Below are positions 51,950 through 61,488 of a stretch of 64,000 bases of DNA, piece by piece. A model generated the notes under the pieces. It was not told the origin of the DNA and searched no databases. It saw only the letters and a list, made by a program, of their open reading frames with translations. The stretch covers positions 5,332,001 to 5,396,000 of the forward strand of contig CM106586.1 in the NCBI GenBank assembly GCA_048013815.1. Direction: 5' to 3'. The DNA is from Setoptus koraiensis. Lineage: Eukaryota > Arthropoda. The first letter of the stretch is position 1, and the number at the start of each line of letters is the position of its first letter. The translations under genes were made by a program, and so were the position numbers.

Positions 51950-52504
51950 TCATTCAGGTTGACACGATGATCTTTGCTGGTATCGAGCCATCTCTTCCTC
52001 AAAAGCCTTCTCGTATAATCTCCGGCGTTCATCAATTATGGCCTGTTGCTTGAGCTCATAGTGCCTGACACGAGCTCGGTGCTCTTGTTCTAGGCGCAGT
52101 TTTGTAAGCTCAAATTCCCTAGTCCTCTCCTCAAGATGCCTTTCCCGAGAAGCAGCCTGTTCTTGCTCAAACAACTGACAGGCTCTATTCTCGTGATGAT
52201 TCTGAAGAACAGTCAACATTTGTTCCATTTCGGCGAACTGGCTCGACAGTTGTTTCATGTCTTGTTCAATATCTTTGACGCTTCTTGTGAGATCGTTAAA
52301 AGAGTTGGCGCCTGTTTCTAAAAATAGTTCCAATACCTCCCTTCGCTTTTTGGTGGATTCTTCAAGTTTAACCAGTCTATGAAGCACTTTTTTGGCTTTA
52401 CTAACGTTTTGTTCACTTTTTTTGTGTATACTATTCCAATGATCCTGAAAATGGGATAGCAGACTAAAACCGGCTGTAGTATCCACATCATCATCTCTGG
52501 CCAT
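51950..52504 (-). CDS. DTNBP1: Dysbindin, BLOC-1 subunit (184 residues)
   Basis: Dysbindin is a coiled-coil subunit of BLOC-1, which sorts cargo from early endosomes to lysosome-related organelles and acts in synaptic homeostasis. The match rests on the N-terminal AGFSLLSHFQDHWNSIHKKS (compare AGLELLSRYEDTWAALHRRA in human) and on the C-terminal coil ending ERRRLYEKAFEEEMARYQQ (human ERQKFFEEAFQQDMEQYL). Residues about 35-175 are nearly continuous coiled coil. The protein is shorter than human dysbindin: it has few residues before the AG-LLS block and lacks the acidic PEST-like tail, as in other invertebrate forms. One exon. It diverges from STE24 across about 600 bp, which may act as a shared promoter region. 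Confidence 0.85.
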   Translation of the reverse strand: MARDDDVDTTAGFSLLSHFQDHWNSIHKKSEQNVSKAKKVLHRLVKLEESTKKRREVLELFLETGANSFNDLTRSVKDIEQDMKQLSSQFAEMEQMLTVLQNHHENRACQLFEQEQAASRERHLEERTREFELTKLRLEQEHRARVRHYELKQQAIIDERRRLYEKAFEEEMARYQQRSSCQPE

Positions 52505-53109
52505 GGTTAATTAAAATAATAATTTGATAGACTATGAAATATCCTAATATCGAAAGCAGTTAATTGCACTATGAATACGATGGCAAACATCGCTACTACA
52601 CACAGTGGTCAAATGTTCAATTATCACCAAAATGACTGTTTCTTTGGGAACACGTCATTTTACCAACGACAATTGATGTTATGATATTGGGAAAATTTTT
52701 ACGAAAAAAAGCGCTACCTGACGTTGAACGATATCAACTAGAAACAATAACTAAAATGCATCTCCTAAATAGAAAACGTTTGCGAATGTGTTTGTCGTGA
52801 CGTCCAACATATAACAGCGCCACATACAGCAGCGTACGTGCTGGCCGAGTTGAATTCACGCCGAACTCACAACGTTGCTGCACAAACCAGATAATTCAGC
52901 TATTACTTCTACCAAACGCTTGATCGCATTTCACTACTCAAGTATTGACACAAAGTATGCAAACAGAGACATAGTTACACTTATCACAATTGTTCCCCTG
53001 TCGAAATCAAAAATCCATTCATATAAGAAGCATATATTCAACAGAAGAAAAAAAAAATTATTTATATCACAATTACACACTATCTAGAGCTACGGCTGAG
53101 GATCTCAAT
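52505..53109. promoter_or_regulatory. Divergent intergenic region between dysbindin and STE24
   Basis: A 605-bp spacer separates the two start codons, which point away from each other, so both promoters must lie here unless 5' exons are hidden. An A-rich stretch near 53045 precedes the STE24 start. No specific element identified. Confidence 0.5.
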
Positions 53110-54665
53110 ATGGAATCACTTTCGATCTTCAAGGAGTACGGACAAAAATACTTGGGTGTTTACTGGACTCAAAATAATGTCTTTTGGGGAGTTATAATAT
53201 TTTCCTGGGCCACCTATTTATTCGATGTTTTCCTAAATCTAAGACAGGTAAGTTGTCAATGAATGTATCAATCAATATAGTAGTGATAGGCGGAGAATAT
53301 ACTTACTAACTCTAGTTGACTTGTTCATCTTCATTCACCAACACACTACATATGTAGTATCGTATTTATAAGATTACAGAAAAGGTACCAAAAGAACTGG
53401 ACTCCGTTATTGACCATGACACTTTCCTGAAATCTAAGAAATACAATATCGACCGTGCCAAGTTCTCGTTTTTCACCGACTTCTGGTCTCAGTCGACTGG
53501 CACAATCAAATTGTACTTCTTTCTGTTGCCATACTTCTGGAACCTATCCAGAACTGTCATGTTGATGTATTTAGGTTACACTCACATGCAGAGCAACGAG
53601 ATCGTTCAATCAATAGTATTTACTTTCATCACATCCGTAGTATCAACATTACTAGGACTACCATTCTCTATTTACAGCACTTTTGTGATTGAAGAACGCC
53701 ATGGATTTAACAAGCAGACAGCTGCATTCTACACTAAGGACACCATCAAGAAATTTGTTGTGAATTTTGTGATCAGCACGCCTATTGTTGCCACAATTGT
53801 ATACATTGTTCGATCTGGAGGACCCAACTTCTTCATCTATTTGTGGTTGTTCTGTTTCGTAGTCCTTATTATACTGACTGCCTTTCACGGAGAAATTGCT
53901 GCTATATTTGACAAGTTTACCCCACTTCCAGAGGGGGAACTCAGAGAAAAAATCAAAAAACTTGCCGAGAGCCTCAACTTTCCTCTGAAGCAATTGTATG
54001 TTGTAGAGGGAAGCGCACGCAGCAGTCATTCTAATGCATACTTCTTTGGATTTTTCAATCGTAAAAGAGTAGTTCTTTACGATACTCTCATCGAAGGCTA
54101 TGTTAAAGAATCAGACAAAGCCACGGGTGATGTGAAAGAGCAGGAAGTCGATGAAGTTAAAGAAAAAGTTGAAACCAAGCCAGATGAAAAGAAAAAGAAG
54201 AACGCTGGATGTAACGATGAAGAAATTGTGGCTGTTCTAGGTCATGAACTAGGTCATTGGTCTCTGAATCACATGGTCAAGAATATTATATTCGCTGAGG
54301 TAAATTTATTTTTCATGTTCTTGATATTTTCGTTTCTTCATCAAGATAGTGTTCTGTTCTCGGCTTTTGGATTCAAAGGAGAAAAACCAGTAATAGTTGG
54401 ACTGTTCTTAGTTATTAGCTATATCTTAGCACCATACAATGAGATACAATCATTCGTACACATCTGTCTGAGCCGTAGGTACGAGTTTCAAGCTGACGCC
54501 TTCGCCAAGAAACTTGGTCGAGCTACAATGTTGAAGAGCGCCTTAGTTAAGTTGCAGAAGGATAATCTTGGATTTCCAGTATACGACAAATTATATAGTA
54601 GCTTTAAACATAGTCACCCACCACTCCTCGAGCGTCTCGAAGCATTAGGAACGAAAGAAGATTGA
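53110..54665 (+). CDS. Ste24: CAAX prenyl protease 1 homologue, STE24/ZMPSTE24 (476 residues, two exons)
   Basis: An ER and inner-nuclear-membrane zinc metalloprotease that trims farnesylated CAAX proteins, including prelamin A. Exon 1 is 53110-53247 (MESLSIFKEYGQKYLGVYW to LNLRQ); exon 2 is 53373-54665 (ITEKVPKELDSVIDHDTF onward); the junction is phase 0 across a 125-nt GTAAGT...TAAG intron. The in-frame acceptor is the TATAAG before ATTACAG, not the ATTACAG itself, which would shift the frame. The zinc site AVLGHELGHW is at about residues 336-340, with the third ligand region FEFQAD-like (YEFQADAFAKKLG). LPEGELREKIKKLAE and VVEGSARSSHSNAYFFGFF are typical of the family. Multiple membrane helices. 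Length matches human (475). Confidence 0.96.
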
Positions 54666-54969
54666 GCATAATACATTTACATACTATATTTTCTCATGAC
54701 GAAATATACAGCCGAACATAAATTCCGAAACCATATCGACGGAACCTCATCTGAAATAAAGAAAGATCTTTTCCTGTCCCAAGGGGTACAACAATTTTAT
54801 TTGCATAGTCGACATTAGTACGACATACAGTTCGGCAAACATTAGCCCACCGCACCTTATATACCGTCAGCCAGTCCAAATCATCTAGTATCCAACCAAT
54901 ATGTATACTGATGATCTTGAGATAACCTCCAATAATGGCTATACATCTTTAGTTCGCATCCCCTCGTCA

Positions 54970-55446
54970 CTATTTGTTGTATGGTCCCGAAAATCCTAAA
55001 GGATACCTCGGGTCATCATTTTTCCAATGCTCATTACCAAAACTATTGCACACTTTGACATAGAAATTGACCGTGTCATCTTGCTCGGCAATCTCAGCTA
55101 GCAACTCCTTCACTCGGCGCGAATCTTTTTTTTCTTTCGCTCTCATCATCTCGAGATACAAATCTCGTTGTCTGATTCGCGCATCCTTAATTCTATTTCT
55201 AGCATCGGACATCGTTTCGTTCCATTCTTCATCCCTTTCGTTGATTTCAATTCTTTTATTTTCAGGAAATACAAAGTCATAATCGTATCGAAGCCTATTA
55301 TCCTTCGAATTGTCCTCGTTTACAATGTAGGGTTTAATTTTAATTAGATCTTCGAATTTGTATGCATCCCAGACGGGAGCAGCGAGGACCACTGTCTGAG
55401 ACCAAAATGCGCAAAATAATAACAAAGACAACTGGGAAACACTCAT
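54970..55446 (-). CDS. Secreted coiled-coil protein, 158 residues
   Basis: A signal peptide (MSVSQLSLLLFCAFWSQTVVLA) is followed by an acidic segment (KPYIVNEDNSKDNRLRYDYD) and a charged helical region (about residues 72-125, RNRIKDARIRQRDLYLEMMR), then a C-terminus with one mature cysteine (VKVCNSFGNEHW) and the end RYPLGFSGPYNK. Single exon; a TTTATT on the plus strand about 180 bp past the stop could be its poly(A) signal. Convergent with STE24. Not related to the eight-copy family by any motif I can see. Function unknown. Confidence 0.65.
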   Translation of the reverse strand: MSVSQLSLLLFCAFWSQTVVLAAPVWDAYKFEDLIKIKPYIVNEDNSKDNRLRYDYDFVFPENKRIEINERDEEWNETMSDARNRIKDARIRQRDLYLEMMRAKEKKDSRRVKELLAEIAEQDDTVNFYVKVCNSFGNEHWKNDDPRYPLGFSGPYNK

Positions 55447-55598
55447 CTCTACAGCTTATATAGTTCTAACTCTAATATTGCAGGGATTCTGTTTGTTGTG
55501 AGCAATCACTAAATTACTTGAGATATCTATTACAACTTGGCAATAATATATCAACAAAAGTGGAACACATCTAAAATCTTCCGGAGACACACTGACGA

Positions 55599-56090
55599 CT
55601 TGTCGCTTTCAATTCTTTGTTATAAATAATTCTTTATTTGTCATTATTGAGCCATCGACCGCGTTGGAATCTATTTTTGATTTTGATCGCTGATCACGTG
55701 TTATAAACTGATATCCATGTTGTTTTCTAGCAACATCGGCCGATCCGATCGACAAAAGGGATCCACCTAAATATGAGAGAGTCGGAATGCGGTTGGGAGC
55801 GTTGGAAAAGAATAGTAAAGTGTGAGTTTTAACATGTAGGCCGGTCATGGATATTGAATAAGAAAGGAAAAATTGACGAGTCATTCTCTGTCCCAGGAGA
55901 ATGCCGCTACTGTTAATAAGAATAACACTTCAGTTGATAATGTATGGATTGTAATTGATTGCATGAAAGTCACGATCATTTTTTTCGAAGGATGATTATG
56001 GGTTCACTTGATGACTTGTGATCAGTGATCAAAATCAAAAATAGACTCCAACACGGCCGAGAGCTATATCAAATAATTGAAAGCGACAAC
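55599..56090. repeat. Inverted repeat pair, foldback-like
   Basis: The arm at about 55599-55698 recurs inverted at about 56017-56090. GTCGCTTTCAATT at the left edge returns as AATTGAAAGCGAC at the right, and GATCAAAATCAAAAATAGA is shared inside. The right arm lacks about 25 bp. This could be a foldback element or an inverted duplication of a gene end. A 91-codon minus-strand frame (55609-55884, MTRQFFLSYSISMTGLHVKT...) overlaps the left arm; it has no recognised domain and I give it little weight. Confidence 0.7.
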
Positions 56091-56852
56091 ATTTTGCTGG
56101 CCTAGAATCGGCTGAAAACTCCATGAGTTTGTAGATTTTTCAATGCGAAACATCGAATAAATATGTAATAATGGCTTCATAGATTTTCTTGGAAGATCTG
56201 TCTTTGATTTAGATAAAAAATCGACCAGGTCGTTATAGCTTTATTTAGATGAGGTTCATTATTTTTTATGATATAAGTAAATTTAAAACTCGAATTAAGC
56301 ATCTATACAATAAGTTTTATGTACATATATCAATGATGATGTAAGTTAATTCGATTAATTGCCGACTGACGGCCGTCAGCAAAGCTTGTCTTGATCAATC
56401 CTTATTCCAGGTTCCTTGAAACGATCGAATCGAAGGTCAATCGAAACGATATATAATTGTCTCAGTAAATTTCTATAATGGCAGTAATTTCATATAGATC
56501 AATACGAATCTCATTTGGTTGACATGGTTATAGTGGTATTAATATTTGCATTTGTGTGTTGGTCAAGTTTAAATAATTACACACAATAGATTGTTATACA
56601 ATATATTTACATTCATTTGTTGTGTTCGTTGATAGATTCATGTATGTATATGCAATAAAAAGATATTTTTTGTTCCTTAAGTTACTATTCGCTGGTGATG
56701 GCTTTGGCCACTGAGTTGTTCTTCTTTAGTAAACGTGATAAGAAATATACCATGCGAGCCTGTTGATTTTCTGTAATTTTGCCAGACTCTTGAAATTGTT
56801 TGGCTTTTGTCAACAAAGTGTTGCCTGTCATGGCTGCCATTCTCTTTGACAG
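56091..56852. other. AT-rich spacer
   Basis: No open frame of note. The last part contains the 3' flank of the membrane-protein gene that follows on the minus strand (AATAAA and TTTATT occurrences). Confidence 0.5.
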
Positions 56853-57479
56853 TCATTTAGTCTTTGAACTGTCCGCTTGTTGATCTGAGCTACTGCTACC
56901 TAAAGTGAGGGCCTTCGGTGATAGAATCTTTGGTGCCTTGGAGAGTCTGTTCGATAGGGATTGTTTTGGCGGTGGAGATGATGGCGGTGATGATGGTGTT
57001 GCGCTGTTCGACTCGCTGGCTTGTTGCGTTGTCTGCGATGAATCTTGGCTTGGCTTTGTTAAACTAGGGAATCCCTTGAACAGACCCTTGAGCCATTTGG
57101 TGTCTACTTTAGAGAGGCCGCTGGTTTTAGCTGTTGGATTTTGGCTTGCATCGGACGGTTTGTCTTGTTTTTGTTTGTTGGTAAATCGCAATAATGCGTG
57201 CGCACATTTGGGCAGCTTAAAATCGAACACATCTGACAAGATATATAATAGGCCTTTGTAGAGTTTTTTCGATACAAATAGCACGACTATTAGTACGGCA
57301 CAAACAATGGCCAACCAGGCAGCTAGTGCTCCGGCAAATGTGGCGAAAATGAGGCCGTAGCGCAGCGCATTCTCTGGTATTGCGACGAATACCTCCAAGA
57401 AGCATTGTGTCGGATAGGCTAGCACATCCTTGCATGGATTGTCAACAGTTTCTGTTGGTAGTATGGAGGACAGAATCAT
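56853..57479 (-). CDS. One-pass membrane protein with Ser/Pro-rich tail, 208 residues
   Basis: A short N-terminal region with two cysteines (NPCKDVLAYPTQCFLEVFV), one long hydrophobic segment (about residues 41-70, LIFATFAGALAAWLAIVCAV then LIVVLFVS), a basic juxtamembrane stretch (KKLYKGLLY), a conserved-looking KLPKCAHALLRFTNKQ, and a disordered tail rich in Ser, Pro, Gln and Lys. No signal peptide is needed; the single helix could act as signal anchor. One exon. I do not recognise the family. Codon pattern and length support a real gene. Confidence 0.6.
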   Translation of the reverse strand: MILSSILPTETVDNPCKDVLAYPTQCFLEVFVAIPENALRYGLIFATFAGALAAWLAIVCAVLIVVLFVSKKLYKGLLYILSDVFDFKLPKCAHALLRFTNKQKQDKPSDASQNPTAKTSGLSKVDTKWLKGLFKGFPSLTKPSQDSSQTTQQASESNSATPSSPPSSPPPKQSLSNRLSKAPKILSPKALTLGSSSSDQQADSSKTK

Positions 57480-57872
57480 GATGGTAACTTGTTGTTAGGA
57501 AATTGGTCGCTTGAATGATGATCAAATAAATAAATTGAGCGCTGATTGAACACTGACTACTGGTGGTGATGCAATATATATATATATGTATATGTATACG
57601 TTTGCTGATACGTTTGGCGGTTGGATGAAAAGTTTGATTTGTCTGATAGTTGATGGGCAAATAAATTAAGTTGAATAAATTGAGCGATTGGGTGATTTTG
57701 TGGCGTTCATTTGTTGCTGCGCTGCTGTTAGTGTGTCGATTGGTTGTGTAACGGCCCTAATTGTTGTATATTTTGTGCGATATTATTTTATTATTATTAT
57801 TATTATTGTCGCCCGTCGTATATTTTACTCGCATTCGATCCGCAACGACCATTCTTTGTTTTCCCCTAGGTT

Positions 57873-57917
<45 letters not shown>

Positions 57918-59801
57918 GTGTGTGCGTAGAGCGAATCGCGGGCTATGCGCTGTGTGTGTGTGTGTGCGAGGCTGGGGAGAGAAAGTTCGTTACAATTACA
58001 ACAAACAGCAGCAGCAGCGCCAGAAAAGAACGGCAAACGGCCAATAGTGTGGCGCAGAGGCTAGCATAAGAGCACCATAATGGGAGGAGGAACATGGAAC
58101 AAGAGCAATGGTGGTAACAGCGCCAGCAGCGAACAACATCATTACAACAGACACTCGCACAGTTCGTTCGACGCGTTGGGAGGAGCGCGCCAACTCACAC
58201 ATTCGCCTTGTTGGTCAGCGCAGTCTTTGTGTGCACTCCAGTATGCGATCGCTCTCCAGCAACATACTCTATATTCTATACTCCACTTTAACCTCCATTC
58301 TATACATTCTAACCATTCTATTATAATCGTCAACCATTCTTTTGCGCCACCAACCATTCTCTATACACATTCTATATCCTGCGCGCACACACACATCTGG
58401 CTGTTGCTACTTGCTGTTGTGTGTGTGTTATTTATCACTGCATTAGCGTTGCTGCAACATTTTAGCGCTGCTGCCCCCATAGCCACAGTAGCCCCACAAA
58501 ATAGCATGCAGTTGTATATGCACTGCGATGAGGTACGTGCGCCCCAGCGAATCATTCGCTCCATTCGAATGTTAGTTGAAAAACGCGAACAACAATGCTC
58601 AAGACACACACACACACAGCGGCCCACTCCGTTCGACTGCAGTCGTCAGCCAGCCAGCCAGCGATACACTCGCTGGGCTTCGTCGCGTTGGTTCGTTCGA
58701 TTCCAGAGTCGGTTCGATTAACCGACCAGTGCACACTCACTTCTCCAGTTTACCACCGCCACAATGTCCAACTGTATTGCGCGCAACCATAATTTATCGT
58801 TATAGTTCAGCGCAACACCAACGCGCACGCATGCCCATCAGACTCTGATGATCACAGCGCCCACCAGTTGGCACCCCCAACCCCCAATCACGCTGCCCCC
58901 GTGCCATGATACATGGGCGCTCTCATACGCTAACGATCGGTGCTGCTCGATAGGCCATAGGCGAATCGCCCAATGGCACCCAATGGCACCCAATGGCACC
59001 CAATGGCACACCAGATCAATGCACGCACACACTCACACAAATCCTATAGGCACGGGCCTCAGTTGACAGTGAGCTCTCAAAAAGTACCTTTAGCTGTGCC
59101 ACAAGGGGTGCTTTTTCAGTAAACAGCACCCGATAAACACACAAGTCCAACAAGTCAGCTTTCGGCGCAGTGAACCGATCAATTGAGACAATCACAATAT
59201 TTTGCATATTTGTCGATATTTGTCAGTTACGTCAGTTGCTGACATTGCTAAATTTGTCAATCACCGCAGCCAAATCAACACCGCCATCCAAGCGCCACTG
59301 TGAAGCGAGGCGCTTCACTAAGAGATGCTCTAGTTTTCAACCGACTTTACCATTATTTAGGGAGTGTTACAGTTATGTTTAGTAGTCGCGACCTCTATTC
59401 GTTTGACGTGCCCCATTGTGCCTCGCCACATGAAACTCTCCGTTTGCGACTCATGAAGCAATAAAAGGAGTCTTACGTAGCAGAGAGCTTAAGTGGAGAG
59501 CTCGAGTGAAGAAAATGAAGTTTGACAAGTATTAGCTAGATATTTTCATACTTTGCATTCAGTTGCATCCGTTTATTGTGCAAAAGCTTCCGAATGAACT
59601 GCTGTATATGCGAAGGTCGGCTCGCAGCTGTAACGACGCAATTAATAATTGCTGATAATGATTCCAACGATAAAAAAAACACGTAACATTGTTTGTTTAC
59701 AAGCAATCACGTAAGCTATATGTTGACAAAGTTGCTTGATTAGTATTATAATGAATACATCGATGTTTCATGATAGATTCAATTTATGAGTTCATAGCTG
59801 A
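57480..59801. other. Repeat-rich intergenic region
   Basis: Contains a GT microsatellite (about 57875-57926, with more near 57951-57966), short ATTCTATA-type repeats near 58290-58370, and a 10-bp CAATGGCACC repeat with nearly four copies at 58971-59010. Plus-strand open frames across 58080-58848 are compositional and not supported as genes. Confidence 0.55.
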
Positions 59802-60894
59802 TTATTGTTGTTCGTTCAACAGTGATCTGTCGTAAATTGTTTGCAATTCCAGGAGTTCCTCCCTTTCTTTTATGGGTATGTGATCAATAAGCGCACTTTT
59901 AAAGTTATTCATAGTTTCTGCATCTTGGAACGATTCTATTTCTCTAGCCCATCTTGTTCCAACCGGGGCCAATCTACAAGAGCCATCTATTGAACCTCCG
60001 TAATACCATGGCAACTGCTCTTTGTCAATTAGGCTCAACAAAAGTTGATTATTTCCAATCATAAAAAGATCCTGCCATTCTTTGGGCAGCCAAGACAGAA
60101 CTAGTCTTATAACTGGCTGTAACAAAGAAGGTAAGCCCACTATAATCAGTCTGTTAATCCTGCTAGGCCAATAGTCTCTTATTAGAACCTGAGAGGAAAA
60201 TGGGCGAGAAAGCAGACAGTTAAACTACATACGTTGAAGTAAACAGGTGCAAATTAAAATAGTCCATTCAAGTTCAATGAGCTTGTTAATACTATATACT
60301 CACAAACCAGCGTATCATATCTAAATCAACGTTAGAAATTGATCCATTAGTCTCATCGATAACAATATCTATCTGAATGTCAAATGGGTATGCATTATCC
60401 AAACTTTCGAACAGCAAACTCACGTATTCTTTAAGTAAATTACGAATTATTGGATTTTTTGAAGGTCTATGCCTATTGCTCAGACAATATACTACTGGGT
60501 AGCCATCTTTGCTAGCCCCAGCCATAAAGAAAATACCAAAGAGCCACAGTTCTTTTGGAAGATTGCTTATATCGTCTATTTCATCTATTTTGTTTTCTTT
60601 TCGCCAACTTAATGTTTGCTTCATTGCTTGGAATGCAGAGTCGCTCTTCATTTTGTAATATTTGAGGTACTTGAAGCAGTGCCAATCATTTTTAGAATTG
60701 ACTATGCGTTCATAATCTGATTCTAAGTAAGCATCTTTGTTTTGTTTATATTCCTCTATAAATTGACCCCGTAGTTTGTTGATCATTTTTTTTACCTCAC
60801 CGGTGTATTCAAACTTGAGCATCTCATCATAATCATACTTGCCAAGTTTCCGATACTTGAACGGATCCTGATAGTTTTTAATACAGTGATTCAT
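59802..60894 (-). CDS. CRAL-TRIO protein, MOSPD2-like without MSP domain (325 residues, two exons)
   Basis: Exon 1 is 60304-60894 and exon 2 is 59802-60188; the GTGAGT...CTCAG intron of 115 nt joins in phase 0 and restores DMIRWF-VLIRDYWPSRINRL. The start is MNHCIKNYQDPFKYRKLGKY; upstream there is only a TTG in frame. The N-terminal helical part (FKYLKYYKMKSDSAFQAMKQ) and lipid-binding domain (ELWLFGIFFMAGASKDGYPV, FDIQIDIVIDETNGSISNVD, RLIIVGLPSLLQPVIR, LPWYYGG) follow the same scheme as the MOSPD2 gene at 42.9 kb, but the protein ends shortly after the domain, without MSP domain or tail anchor. A soluble phosphoinositide or lipid transfer role is inferred from the fold. Confidence 0.87.
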
Positions 60895-61213
60895 CTTGAT
60901 AGATTTGTGAAAGATCTTCGGCGTTGTCTTCGATCGCTGTAAATCCAAGAACTGTCAGAACTTTTTTCGTCGAAGCAATCTTCCATCTTTGAATAGATTG
61001 AATTTCTGCAGTCTGATCTTGCTCATCAAAACTGGTTCCTTCAGTCACGCCCCGATGGATATTATGAAGAATAGAGTCGTGTTTAATAACTCCTTCTAGT
61101 CTTCAACCACAAAGAGTTGTCTTAAACTTGATAGAAACTTGAAAGTATTTTTCTTCGGAGAGGGCTGATGAAATAGTAATCGTCAAATCGTCAAGTTTAT
61201 CGCGCGAGGACAT
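60878..61213 (-). CDS. Open frame of 112 codons interrupted by one TGA
   Basis: Reading from ATG at 61213, the frame gives MSSRDKLDDLTITISSALSE, continues to FKTTLCG, meets a single TGA at 61103-61105, and stays open in the same frame (RLEGVIKHDSILHNIHRGVT ... WKIASTKKVLTVLGFTAIED) to TAA at 60878. Both halves look like ordinary protein. No GT-AG intron in the correct phase removes the TGA that I could find. Options are a small gene with a recent nonsense change, an assembly error, programmed readthrough or selenocysteine insertion (the context is Cys-Gly-TGA). The 3' end overlaps the start of the CRAL-TRIO gene in another frame, so it may instead be that gene's leader. Family not recognised. 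Confidence 0.35.
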
Positions 61214-61488
61214 GCGTAACAGACAGTTCCACCATGATTTGACGTCACATCATCAAATGTTATATAAATCATTATTAGATAAATTTGTTTTAAATGTCAA
61301 AAGTTTATTACACTGATCACATCTGAAAGACACCTCATCTTAGACACAAATAATTAATAAATCTAAGTTGTCAGACAAAGGTGTGCTGTCTGACAAGCAA
61401 GGGAACCAATGATAGTTAAGACATAAATTGAAGGTAAAAATATTGAATTACAATAATCGGATTATTCCAATATATTTCTCATAGGTGT

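Noticed and set aside
58080-58721. 213-codon plus-strand frame in a CA/CAT-rich stretch
   Set aside because: Low-complexity composition, overlapping frames on both strands, no domain.
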